A DNA stretch of 64,000 nucleotides from Gorsachius magnificus (lineage: Eukaryota > Chordata > Aves > Pelecaniformes > Ardeidae): contig CM067082.1 of NCBI GenBank assembly GCA_034008185.1, forward strand, positions 100,373,311-100,437,310. Direction: 5' to 3'. Below are positions 12,521 through 23,428 of the stretch, piece after piece. Made by a program: the position numbers and the translations under genes. The notes beneath the pieces were generated by a model. It did not search any database. It had not been told where the DNA came from and saw only the letters and a list, made by a program, of their open reading frames with translations. Each line of letters begins with the position of its first letter. Position 1 is the stretch's first letter.

Positions 12521-13699
12521 AAGGAATTGAGTCCATAGGCAAAGCTGCCATTGATGACTCTGTGCAAACCCTTGTAAGGCAACACAGAGTGAGGTGGCAC
12601 ACGTCAACAGGGAATCTGCCTGTATGAGGCCCCAGGTAGAGGCAGGGAACTGCAGCTAATTCTTATGTTCATGCTTTAGACTGGGACATTTCCAGGTTTC
12701 TGCACCCAGCAACCTAGATTGTTGACAAGTGGTGTTTCACAGTTAAATAACTGCTATTCTTCATTGTGCAGTGAGGGACAAAAGTACTCCATGCATCACT
12801 TCTGAATTGATTTAGGCACTCTCTGAACAAAAAACATTAGTTTTATTTTTGAAAGTCTGCAAAGGAACAGTCTTCGCCCTTGTTAGGTTCTAGAAGAATC
12901 AAAGCACAAAATTAGCAAGATATTTATAACCAAGTTGGGGGAAGAAAAATAAACTTAGGAAAGAAAGCCAGATAGGATAATCTATATCTTCTCATACTTG
13001 CCTGGAACGCACATGCAATATCTTTGTAGGATGAGCTCAGAAAAATCAATACTCCAAATGAAATATCATTGGAATCCTCTTCTCATTTCAGCTGTGGTCT
13101 CAGTGAGGAGCCGTAATGTATCCATGAATAATGTTTAGCTTCAATCTCTTTTACAGCTGTTCCAAACAGATGAGCAATTTTTGAAAAGCAACTGTTGAAG
13201 ATGCACTTTTGCCTCTTCATCAAAAACGTATAAAAGTGAAATATACTGCAGTATTTATTGCAATGTATTACAAACCTTCATGGTGATCCAATACAGATGC
13301 TTCTTTTTCTCTGTGGCACCGACCTTCAAAAGTGATGATGTGAAAAGCCCTAGATTTTATGACAGGTTAACTCAGAATACATTACAGCTTCTATATTAAT
13401 ACATATTTAAAAAAGTGCTGTAAACTTTGAATATGAAAAGAAACTCTGTACCTTGTACTCCACTATAAAGTTTAAATATGAAAAGAAAGATGTTCATGGA
13501 GATATTTAACAATATTTATGTGAAATGAAGTTCCCTTTTTATGTTTCCCTACCAAGAACAAATAGTTCTTTCTGGGTGTTCCATGAATTTTGCACTTGTT
13601 AAGTGAATCTAATTATCAGCAATGTAAAGGGCACCAGAGAAGCATAGACCTGCATGATACAGCCATGTGTAGATATACTGGTCACTTAATAGTTAAGTT

Positions 13700-15540
13700 T
13701 TTCAAACTTATTGATTCCAAGGATTGCAGGACAAGATATGTGTAAGCAACAGCTGTGAGACGCAGGTTGTCTGTAGCTGTAGCAAACTTTGTGATCCTGT
13801 CCTGTCAACTCAAGCCAAGCAAACAACTCTCTAACACTGCTCACTGAAGGACAGTTGCTGTCCCTGTCCCAGTGGTGAAAAGCTCCAGAGAGGTACAGAA
13901 GTGATTCTTCTCCATAGTCCCCGGTGGCCTATGGCCCTTCGCCCCTTGGAGATGCTGGTTGACTCCATCTGTTGCAGGCCCTAGACTTCAAGGCACTATT
14001 TCCATAATCAAGGGCTCCAGGAATGGGCACTCCTCTAACAGAATGACACTAGTGGTTACTGCTATAGCCATGCAGGCACAGCTCTCCTGCCAACTTTGGT
14101 GGTTCCCCAGAAAAGCAAAGAACAACACAACAACCGTTCCTGGAAAAAGGTGGACGTCTTGTGGAAACCGTCACTTAAGGTTGTCAGCTTTGATGCTGCA
14201 GCTGGCAGCATTTTTCTGCCAGGAGGATGGGAAAAGATGAAGCAGAATGGATGACCAGGAATGATGTTCATGGAAGCATTCAGGAAAGGCATGGTTTGTT
14301 GTCCAAATAAATGGTTTTAATTGCGTTTGGGTTCTTTCTTTGTGTTACTTAACCTATGTGTCTCCTCTGTGTGTATGTGTGTTGTTTTGCTCCCATGTGT
14401 TGCATGCCCACACATCCTGTCAAATATGGCTTTGCTTCCACGGGCAATGCAATGAGACATCTCTAGCTGAGATAGTGCTCTCACCTCTGCAAGCGAGGTG
14501 CAACTGATAGAAGGTTGATGAACGGCGCTGGCTTTGAGATACTTCAGTTCTGCTCCTGGCCCATAGCTGTGCCAAGTGGAAAAAGAGCACCCAAATCCAC
14601 AATCTCCATCACAGAGACAACATGGACAGGATTAGAGGTATGTTTGAATAGTAGGTGGAGAGAGAGGTATATCTGAATAGTAGGTGGAGAGAGACCTGCA
14701 GAGGATGAATTTCACTATTCACCTAGGCATGTCTTTATGAAAGAAAAGCTTTGTCTTTAGGGGCACTAAAGGTTTCCCCAGTACATGTGACTCCAGAAAC
14801 TGGGTGCTCACCTCCTCTGTGCCCTGTGATCATCTCAGACTTGATTGCAAAGGCAAGGATGGCTCATGATGGAGGGGGAGCCAACTGCCAAGGGAGGAAG
14901 CTATCTCCTGCCTAGGATAGCTACCACTGTTCTTTTCCTTACTGCTGTGTGGAGGTCACAGGATACTCATTTCACCGCCTCCTGGTTCAGATATATGATC
15001 CCTCAGAGGATGTGCATTTCTCACAGATTTTGTGCTGTGGACTTTATGTAGCTCACTGGTGGAAACAGTGAACAGCAATGCAACTATGCAGCAAGTCCAG
15101 AGATGAGACTGGAGATCTGTAGGAGGCAAGGTCCATCATTTGGATCATACTGGGCTGTGTCTCAAGCAGATGAGTTCAAAGCAGCAGTTGCTGCTTAAAT
15201 GTGGCACAGGTACAGATGCAAAAGAGCATCGGATGACTTGTAAATCCAAACATTGTATCATGGAAGAGACGTCAAGGTGACTACAAAAGAACCTGGAGAC
15301 TTCTGTGATGCAGATGTGACTGTTGAACACACTTTTGGGCACTCCTGTCAGTTTAAAGATACTATCTGTGACTCTGGGCTAGTCTTCTGGAATGGATGGC
15401 CTTAGCTGGCCCCCTTCCCTTTTACAGATGGTTTTCAGTGCATCCCATTTCTTTGATGTAATAGATGTTGATCTGCCTTTATCAGTTGTGTCTACTGCAA
15501 TAAATTGAAACTTTTATATCATCCTCCTGTCTGGAACCAT
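13700..15540. other. GC-elevated unassigned interval, transcript-like signals
   Basis: This interval is visibly richer in G and C than its flanks and contains several moderate open frames on both strands, for example plus 13959-14240 (93 codons) and plus 14845-15051 (68 codons). It also contains AATAAA signals near 14307 and at 15499-15504, each followed by T- or GT-rich sequence. A strong polypyrimidine acceptor-like site ends at 15427. None of the predicted peptides matches a family I recognise. It could be exons of a non-coding RNA, a decayed transposon or retrogene, or chance. A 29-bp tandem duplication is listed separately. Confidence 0.35.
14635..14692. repeat. 29-bp tandem duplication, two copies
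   Basis: The 29-bp unit at 14635-14663, containing GAATAGTAGGTGGAGAGA, is repeated directly at 14664-14692 with two substitutions. The high identity suggests a fairly recent local duplication. It lies inside the GC-elevated interval, and no recognised gene is affected. Confidence 0.9.
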
Positions 15541-17699
15541 TTCTGATGTTTCTATTGTACAGTCACTTTTGGGACATTTTTACATGCTGTTTCAATATTT
15601 TCAATAAGGACATAAGTTCAGCTTCTGCTCAGAACATACAGTTGGGAGTAGTATGGTTATGGGCAGTGTGGTGCTGAGACTAAACAAACCAGCTTGAAAT
15701 ATATTATCTCCCACTCACTGCTGTCTAACGAGATTACCTGACTTCTAATTGTTTAAAAACATGGGTAAGCTTACCTGCACCTGCTTACATGCAATCATTA
15801 GATATGCCTCCAAGTTCATGCAGGACTCTTAGTCTTCATAGAGACAGAATATTAAAAAAAGTCAGCTCAGTTCTTTGGCATCCAATGTGTCTCTTAATCA
15901 GAAATTATGAGGTGGGATGAAGGAGATGACTCATGAAATTAAGTACCTTATGCACATTTTAGTATATACAAAGCATGCAAGTTTATGAACAAAACTAATC
16001 CTTGTGAGAAGGGATAAATAAAATATACATAGTGTCCTTTTCAGTTCAGGCTTAATAGCAACTTTAACAGTATGTAAATCTGAATAATAACTTCTGCAAA
16101 GAAATGCATTTGGAACTTTGTGTATAACACAATGCAATGAGAAGACATAAGATCCGTATGTGTTTCAAACCTGCTTCCTTTCCCCAGTGGGAATCCGATA
16201 TCTGGGCTGTAGAACAAGGACCAGATCCAAAAAAAGCTCTTTGGTACCCAACACTCAAGAGAAGTGGAATTTAAGTTTCCCAGTCCAAAAGCAAACAATC
16301 CACACCACTTTTATGTAACTCATCAAATGTCTGACCATTTCCCTGACATCTCAGGCAAGAGCACATATACAACTTATTATACACTTAATGGAAGTGACCT
16401 CCTCCCAGCTGAGACATAACAACAGCTCCTTTTCTATTACAATGTAAAATAAACCCTGAAAAGTTTTCAAGTGAACTTCATTAGTCTGCAGAACGGAAGA
16501 CCATGCCAGCCATCAGCTACGCTGCTGAGGAGGCAGTCACTTCCAGCTCAAGAGCTAACATCATCACAAGTAGTCACCTATTTTTAGCAGTAGTTACTTG
16601 AGCTCCTAATAGTCTGTTTTGTATGTGCCCAGACATACTAGACTCTTGGCTGGACTAAGCTGAGCTCAGCAGCTTGGTGTCTTCTTACATCTGACTTGTG
16701 TGTACATCCCTAAAATATTGACTGAAATCATATGAAATTTGACTTCCTATCCAGGACAGTGTGAAGCTCACCAAAATGCTGTTGAGGTTTAAGAAAATCC
16801 AAGATTAACAGCAGTAGGTTTGAATAAAAAACTGGAACAGTAGCTTTCATACTTGAGAGGAGGAAGGTCTTGTTCATACTCTCTTTATGTTACACGTTCA
16901 TGCAAGAAAATCTCCTAGGAAAGAGAGGGTAGTTCGTGGTTAGGTCAGAGCCTAACCTGGCTTGTTCGGATATGAACAGTAGTTCAGGTTCATTCATTCC
17001 TAGAAGTAAAAGGTTGTCATTCCTCCAGTGCTGCTTCTCCATGGCTAGATCTATACTGCCTTTGGTAGCAATAGCTGACTACTCAGGATAACTCTGAGTC
17101 AGGTCTGTGTTACAAAGCACACCGATGGCACCAGCCTTGCTCTTCAGCAAAAAACACATTGCATTTCACAGCCTCCTGAAAGTCCTGGTGCCTTTCCCCC
17201 TGTTGCAATGTACACCATTCCCAATATATGCCAGCTTTACAGGAGTGCTGTGACCACCCCAGTAGGCTTGAGGCTGAGCTGAGACGCTGCTGCCACAACA
17301 CAGAGTGAGCCTTGCCAGGCTTGTGGCCAGCAGCGTTGCCTCAGGGTCAGTCTGCTGGCCTCAAGGTGGAAGAAGAATTCATGCAAGGGTCTTGAATACC
17401 GAGATGGATATTGCAATCTATATCCCAAAGTATTAAGGAAAACCATCTATCAATAGCTTTTTTTAATGCCAGCAAAAAGTTCTGGCTGATGCATGGAGCT
17501 GAGGAGTAGGAAAAGGTTAAGTACCTACCATCTACTGCAGAGAAAATCTCTAAAAAGTTAATTAAAACACATTTTACAGGACTTTGAAGTTTATAGCATA
17601 GTGAAGAAAGCCTTGCTGTACAGTCTGAAATAATGCTGGAGTATCGTGGCCCAAGATTTAGGCAAACGAAAATGAAAGAGGATAGCACCTGTCAAGCAG
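15541..17699. other. Non-coding spacer, nothing recognised
   Basis: No gene, RNA or repeat family could be recognised. The open frames present (up to 113 codons, minus 17347-17688) have no family resemblance. Base composition returns to the local average apart from a mildly GC-rich patch around 17.1-17.35 kb. Confidence 0.6.
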
Positions 17700-18900
17700 C
17701 TACTGGTTTTGGAATTCCCGGGGAAATTGTTTAAGGGAGAAAGGGCCGAAACTGCAGAAGGAGTCATGTATTTTCTGGACCTGGAACAACAATGTGTTCA
17801 TTAACCTTTGGCAGTAAAACTGTAAACAGTAAAACTGTAAGTAGGGGGCAGGCACCCTGTCACAGCGCCTGAGGCAGCCAAGTGGGTGATGGAGTATCAG
17901 CTAAGCCATTCCCCAGAGGGAAACAAGGCCTGTGAACATTTCTCTTTCTGCAAGCGTGGCATTTAGCCAAGGGCTAGAGAGTCTCGATCCAGATGGAAAC
18001 AGCTGGGACAGAACTAGCAGAGATGACATGTGAGCCAAGCTTTCCTAAATGGCACAGAGAAAAAGACAGAAAAGACGATTCATGATTTTTGTGGAGACCA
18101 GAATCCCTGCAGGGAGCAAACCAAAAAAGCCCAACAAAGGGAGCCGGAAGGACCTTTCCAGAAATGCAGGTGGAAAGTTCCTACAGGTAAAGCTTCTCAG
18201 AGGCTCACAGAAAAAGGGATAGGAAAGGCAACAAATCTGTGTTCCCAGGGAGCAAATCATAACAAAAATTACCTGTCAAAGCTGAAGGGTCAATGGGGTG
18301 CAGCAGGACAAGAACCAAAGAGGTTGCAGGAAGAGCACAGGGGCACTGGGTGGAAAGCAGGGAGTAAACAGCCTCATCTTAGAGGAGCTTTGGGCCAAGG
18401 GGCGTTACTCAGGGTTTGCAGCAACTCAGAAAGCTACTGAGTGGTCTGAAACGAGTTCTGCACACAGGGAGCAAGTACCTAGTAGTATCACCACCGGCTA
18501 GCTTTCTCAAGGCAAGTTTTCCTGTGTTTAAACTCTCGTCAGTGCTTATTGTGGAGTTCTCCAGAAGGAACAGACATTGGCAAATCTGCTGACAGGACCC
18601 CGAGGGTGCTAACAAGCCTTAATTGTCCTTACCAGGCTTCACATGAGGCCACCACCCACACCTGCCCATGGGTCCTGTGGCTTCTATTTAAGTCAGACCT
18701 GAGGGTTCAGTCCTTTTCTGAGCTATGCCATAACTGTAGTTATGGATAGATATATGTTCTGCTGTCCTGGCTTACTATCTGGGTTTTCTGGATGTATTCT
18801 CAACAATATAAGCTGTGGGTAGTATTGTCTCTAGGCCTATATTGAGGTCTGACTCTGCAGTTACTAGCTTTGCCAATGTAGTCAGCATGCCACTAGTAGT
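17700..18900. other. Unclassified GC-elevated interval, possible old repeat
   Basis: This segment is GC-elevated and contains a 136-codon plus-strand frame (18030-18440) that is lysine/glutamine-rich and unlike any family I know. Around 18620-18760 the text has the feel of an old avian interspersed repeat, with a TATTTAA box at 18685-18691 in a GC-rich context as in LTR promoters. No TG/CA ends or target duplication could be placed. The LTR reading is a guess; the composition shift is directly visible. Confidence 0.25.
17812..17841. repeat. 15-bp tandem duplication, two copies
   Basis: CAGTAAAACTGTAAA at 17812-17826 is followed directly by CAGTAAAACTGTAAG at 17827-17841, differing at the last base. 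It is a simple local duplication. Confidence 0.9.
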
Positions 18901-19379
18901 TTCTAGTGGTCCCTGTGTGCCACAGATGTACCTCTTCATGTAGAAGCAGAGAAAGCTGAAGATGGGAGATACGCATTAGGCCCATACAGCTGTGCTGGGC
19001 CTCCAAGGACAAAAACTGTAACTTTGCACTTCAATACCTAGCTGGCATCTACGCTTTTTAGAACATGTTGCAGGAGAACAGACTAAAGAGCTTCAGACAG
19101 GGAAGCATGCCACCCAACTGGTAAGTGCATGTAAGGGTGGGAGAGATGACTTTTGTATGAGCTATTTTAAAAACAAAATGCTTTAACCCTAAGTTTCATA
19201 TAAAGGCTTAAAGTCTGAGAGCACTGAGAGAAGGCAAGAGACTTGCAGTTGCTCTTAAAATTGAATAGTGCCATATAGCCTCAATAAATAAGAGTGCAAT
19301 AGCAGAGTTACTTTTCAGAAAATGCTCAGTATGCTGATAGTCAAAGTCAGCTCAGTGTGGTTTAAAAGCTGCCACCCCT
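18901..19379. other. Non-coding spacer
   Basis: Nothing is recognised. A short 47-nt segment at about 19074-19120 ends at a good donor-like site (CTG|GTAAGT), but its acceptor is weak, so it is not called as an exon. Confidence 0.6.
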
Positions 19380-20660
19380 CCAGCTGCTCTAACTCTGGGA
19401 AGGTGGGAGGCAAGCATGAGCAGTAGGACTCAGGTTGTAGTTGGGAAGGTTTATACTCCTTGGTGGTGACTCCAGCTTATGCAAGGCTGAAACTGTATAA
19501 TGCCTGAAAAAGAAACAGCAGCCTCCAGCAGCATGTGGCTTTCTGCAGGTGTATTTGCCAGATGGCTTGTCATGCCTGCCTTTGCAAGCTTGTCTGTCTG
19601 AACAGCCTGTGATGCAGCATTGTTGTCCTGGATTTCCCTCTTGTGTGGTCAAAGGCAGGAAGGGGGAAGGTTTTCTGGAAGTTTTCCTCCTCTGGGAGTT
19701 CAGCTGCTGCTGCTGCACCTCCAGCTCCTGCAGTCTTTGCTCCCCAGCCTGCTTCCCCATGAAAAGCCCTCTTGGTTTTAACTCTACACTTCCCTCTTTT
19801 GCCCTCTTGACAACATGAATATTCACGTTTGCTGCAGCTCACCTGAGCAGCTGCAACAGCCTGCACTTATTAACAGCAACAAGGGAATTTTCAGCACTGC
19901 TTTGTGACTGTTACTAAAAGCACTTCAGAGTCCTTTCCCTGACTTTCTTCGCCTACATCACCATGGGGGGAAGTATTCCAAATTAATATAAGGTAAAAGA
20001 TTTGATGAACTCCTATTAAATGTGCAGGATCTCTGCTGTAATTAAATATTAGTACATGATGAGTGTGTAATGATGACTGTGGCAATTTGCCCAGTCAGAA
20101 TGCAGCTTCATTGTCACAAGCCCTTCTGTTATTAAACTTAATACACGTGAGATGTCTCATCATGTTCCAACGGCAGGTCAGGACTAATTGACTCTGGAGA
20201 ACAGTACTGGGCACAAGAAGTTGAAGGGTAGTGTCATGCTTACAGACTGATCCAAATAGTAGCACCTTTCACTGTAGTTTACACTCAATGCATTCTGTAT
20301 TTCCCTTTTTTCTTATCTTCTCCTTGAGGGCTTTGGTAATTCTGCTTTACCCAGTTCCCTGTTCCTGAGGCGAGACAGGTAGCTGCAATTGTGCTGGTCT
20401 TGGTGTTCATCTGCCCTTGCCCCTCCCTCCAGGGGACCTATTAAGAGCTAATAAATTTCTTCTGACTCTGGACTCGGTAAAACAACAGAGACAGCTTAGG
20501 ATGTCTGGAAGCAGGGTCTTGCTGGGCACAGCCTCTGTCCTCTCTCTTCCTTGGAGTTGACTTCCTTGGACAGGGAGACTCTCAGCTGCAGAGACCTGCT
20601 GTCTTGCTCCCACTGACAGCACCCCACCCTGGACCCAGCTCTTTGCCATTTAATGTCTTC
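19380..20660. other. GC-elevated interval with overlapping open frames, not a confirmed gene
   Basis: The minus strand is open for 145 codons at 19389-19826, and two other frames (minus 19570-19866, plus 19549-19818) overlap it. GC elevation and CAG/CTG richness explain long frames in several phases at once. The minus frame encodes a Q-rich stretch near residues 30-45 and a Cys-rich tail but matches nothing I know. A CAG|GTGAGC donor-like site on the minus strand near 19843 is the only gene-like signal. Most likely this is chance open sequence. Confidence 0.3.
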
Positions 20661-21930
20661 AGGTCTGACCAGACTAGACTTTTATGGGTATAGTGGGTTT
20701 TTAGAGCAAAATTCTGACCAGCGTAGCACATGTCCATATGAATTTTTCATCAAATCTTTTGAAGGAGTTCTTTCCAGTTTCTAAGTTTGAATGCTGGAGG
20801 AACGTACAAGTATAAAACAAGCTCCAGGTGACAATATCCTAAAATGTGGCATAACCAGATGCACTTCCAGAGATTATTCTTGTGTCTTGGGTCTATCTAT
20901 CTGTAATGTTCAGGTAATCTCTGTAAAAATGCCCATAATCCTTTAATCCTATATCCAAAAATAATCCTATCAAGCCTAATGGAAAGTTCAAAAAGACCAC
21001 AGCAGGAAAATATTAAGCGGCAGCAATCAGTCTGAATTATAATAAATTTTGGTTAATCTCCTTTGTGCACAACTTGCCCTTCTCACTTGCATCTGTCACA
21101 TTTGTAAACATAGCCTTTGTAGATTTTAGTTTTAATTGAAAGCCAAAGACAGTAATTTCATACATTTTTAAAGATGTGCCTTAAAGAAATTGATTTTGTT
21201 TAATGACCTTTTTGTATTTCTTATGATAATGTAGCAAATATGAATCTCTTATTTAGAAAAAGCCATTCTATGGGGTGGACTGAAAGAACAGTATGTTATC
21301 AAAATGGCCTATTCTCAGAAATCAGTTGGCAATTTGGCAGAATGAGAGATTTAACTAACTGAGGCCCAATTTTAAAATAACTATGTAAATGGAATAATTT
21401 CAATCTCTTTTGAGGACAGATAAAGCAAACTTCAGAGCACACTACAAGGATCTGATGTCCTCCCAGCCACCTAAAATAAATTACCTTTTGTCTCAATGGT
21501 AAAATCATGTAAATCAGCACAGTTTGTACAGCAATCAATCAACAGTTCCCTATTGCCAAGTGAAGTGGTGTTTTTCTGCCACTGATGCATGGCTGATTGG
21601 CAAAAGCCAGACTTTAAAGCAAGGGGGAAGATTAGGATCAGCTGAGACAATTGTCACCTACTTTGACTCTGAAAACAAGTAAAAATCCTTTTTAGGACTA
21701 CAGCTGTCCTTAGATAAAGGGGAGCTTTTCTGGGCCTCAGACTGACCTAGACTTTCCCGCAATGTCTTCCTCTCCTTTTCTGGTATGAGGCACAGATTAC
21801 TGTTCTCAGGTGCTATCTATTTGAAAGACTGTTGAACACTAGTCCAAAGTGAGATGATTCTCTAAGAATAGGCCAAGTTTGGGGCTGTTCAGAGAGAAAG
21901 AAAATACTTGCTATCAGATTGAAGACCTTA
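20661..21930. other. Non-coding spacer, nothing recognised
   Basis: This is AT-rich sequence without recognisable genes, RNA genes or repeats. Open frames are under 80 codons and have no family resemblance. Confidence 0.65.
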
Positions 21931-22070
21931 AAATCATAGAATCGCTTTGGTTGGAAATGACTTTTAAGATCAGAGAGTCCAACCTTTAACCTAACCCTGA
22001 CATCCTACCACTAAACCATGTCCCTAAGCATCTCATCTATCCTTCTTTTAAATACCTCCAGGATGATACC
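21931..22070 (-). mobile_element. CR1 LINE 3'-end fragment
   Basis: On the minus strand this reads as the last ~140 bp of a CR1. It has the segment coding-equivalent to CTGGAGGTATTTAAAAGAAG, then the GGACATGGTTTAGTGGTAGG block, the AGGTTAAAGGTTGGAC block, and an octamer tail (AATCATAGAATCG at the left edge on the plus strand). The same sub-blocks appear in the CR1 copies at 46945-47143 and 61763-62369, so these belong to one CR1 group. It is 5'-truncated and non-coding. Confidence 0.93.
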
Positions 22071-22846
22071 TTAGAACATGAGAAATAACAGCTGCAGGTG
22101 TGCATCAGGTGAAATACATCAGATATTACATGGGTATTTGGGGAAGGAGAGAAATGGTTTTAACATCCATTAAAGGACTCAGAATAATTTTTCTTAAAGA
22201 TAAAGCAGATAAATATAGGATGATGATAAATTTTCAGCCTGTAAAACAACGTATCTCATAAAACTTCATTCTTATCTGAGCATTAGACTGAGCAGCAAAA
22301 CCCCAAGTTTGCATGTGTGGGCCATAGCATAGCATATTTTAAAGAGATGGTTAGGAGCCGGAGATCCCCAAACCCATTATCATCACATGGTTGGTTGCCA
22401 TCAAGGCTGGCTTCAGGATCTGACAATTGTCTACATTTTCATGCATTGATTTCTTTGATGCTTGTAAAAAATGTCTTTTCATAAAATAGAAATTTCAGGG
22501 TATAGCAGGCTTCATGCTGAGTGAGACTTGCACATTGTTTTTTCCACTGATTAAGGCACTTTGCTTGAGGAATTTTCAGGTCTTATAAGGAGAGGAAACC
22601 AAACCAACAAGCACAAAATCTTGCCCTTTTCTGGTGGGCAGCAAGATGAACCAGAAATAACAGTCAGGACAGTAAATGATAGCTTTTTTCAGCTGCTGTT
22701 CTCTCATGGGGTTGCAGTGTGAGGTGCTAAAATAGGCACCTGGCCTGAGACCTTGGACTTGTGTTATGTTAAACAACTTCTCAGCTACACCATAGAGCAA
22801 AAGAGGCTTTGGGACTTGAATTCAAGATAGTAATTTGAGTGGTTTT
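22071..22846. other. Non-coding spacer
   Basis: This interval lies between a CR1 tail and a solo LTR. No gene or further repeat is recognised. Confidence 0.6.
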
Positions 22847-22851
22847 CCTTA
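22847..22851. repeat. Left target-site duplication (CCTTA) of LTR
   Basis: CCTTA immediately precedes the TGT start of the LTR at 22852 and is repeated exactly after its ACA end. Five-base duplications are typical of several endogenous retrovirus classes. Confidence 0.85.
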
Positions 22852-23423
22852 TGTACTGAGTGTGGCTGGGACGGGGATGGAGTTCATTTTCTTTATAGCA
22901 GTTTGTATGGTTCTGTGTTTCATTTTGTGACTGAAACAATGCTGACAACACTGTTCAGCAATACCGAGAAAAGTTTGCACAGCATCTAGGCCTTCTCTGC
23001 TTCTCACTCTACCCCCTTCTTCTCCCCTCCCCACCCCTCCTGTGAAGAGATTGGGAATGGGCAAGAGGCTGGGAGGGAACACAACCAGGCAGATGGCCCA
23101 AGCTGACCAAAGAGCCTCTCCATGCTGTGTAATCTTGTGTTCAGCAATAAAACAGAGAGGAGGAGAGTTTAGGGAAGTTAGTATCTTTTGTTTGGGGACT
23201 GGGTGGGCATCAGTCTGTCCATGGGAGGTGGTAAGTGCTTTTGCATCTCTTGCTTTATGTTTGTTCTTTTTCTTTCATTTCTCCTTTGCTTATTTTTATC
23301 TTAACCTGTGAGTTTTCTCTTACTCCTTTTTTTTTTTTTCTTCTCCTGTCCCATTGGGGTTGGGGAGGAATGGAGTTAGGAGTGGTGTGGTGCTTAGCTG
23401 CCTGTTGGGGTTAACCCCCAACA
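22852..23423 (+). mobile_element. Solo endogenous retrovirus LTR, 572 bp
   Basis: The element starts TGTACTGAG and ends CCCCCAACA, giving the TG...CA termini of a retroviral LTR. It is flanked by a perfect 5-bp duplication (CCTTA at 22847-22851 and 23424-23428). Its text matches a common avian ERV LTR family in which a GGCTGGG...GGAGTT start, an AATAAA-containing core (AATAAAA at 23146-23152) and a GTGGTGCTTAGCTGCC...GGTTAA end occur in this order. The latter motif lies just before the right terminus. There is no gag, pro, pol or env sequence on either side, so it is a solo LTR left by recombination between the two LTRs of a provirus. A T13 run sits at 23327-23339. Orientation is plus by analogy with the family. 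The family name is not assigned. Confidence 0.9.
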
Positions 23424-23428
23424 CCTTA
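23424..23428. repeat. Right target-site duplication (CCTTA) of LTR
   Basis: This is the exact copy of the left CCTTA, directly after the terminal ACA of the LTR. Together the two fix both boundaries of the insertion to the base. Confidence 0.85.

Larger units (their letters stand above)
6089..13699. other. Non-coding spacer, no gene recognised
   Basis: No protein-coding gene, RNA gene or long repeat was recognised over 7.6 kb. The longest open frame (129 codons at 7606-7995, plus strand) has no family resemblance or splice context. Small simple repeats, a near-perfect palindrome at 7559-7578 and a 20-bp tandem duplication at 11813-11852 are listed separately. An exon-like segment at 6792-6895 is discussed as a finding. 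Confidence 0.65.

Noticed and set aside
18030..18440. 136-codon plus-strand frame as a gene
   Set aside because: It has a low-complexity K/Q/E-rich composition, no domain, and no splice or promoter context.
22852..23423. Intact provirus around the LTR
   Set aside because: No second LTR copy of this sequence and no retroviral coding sequence occurs within range. The target duplication closes directly around the single LTR.
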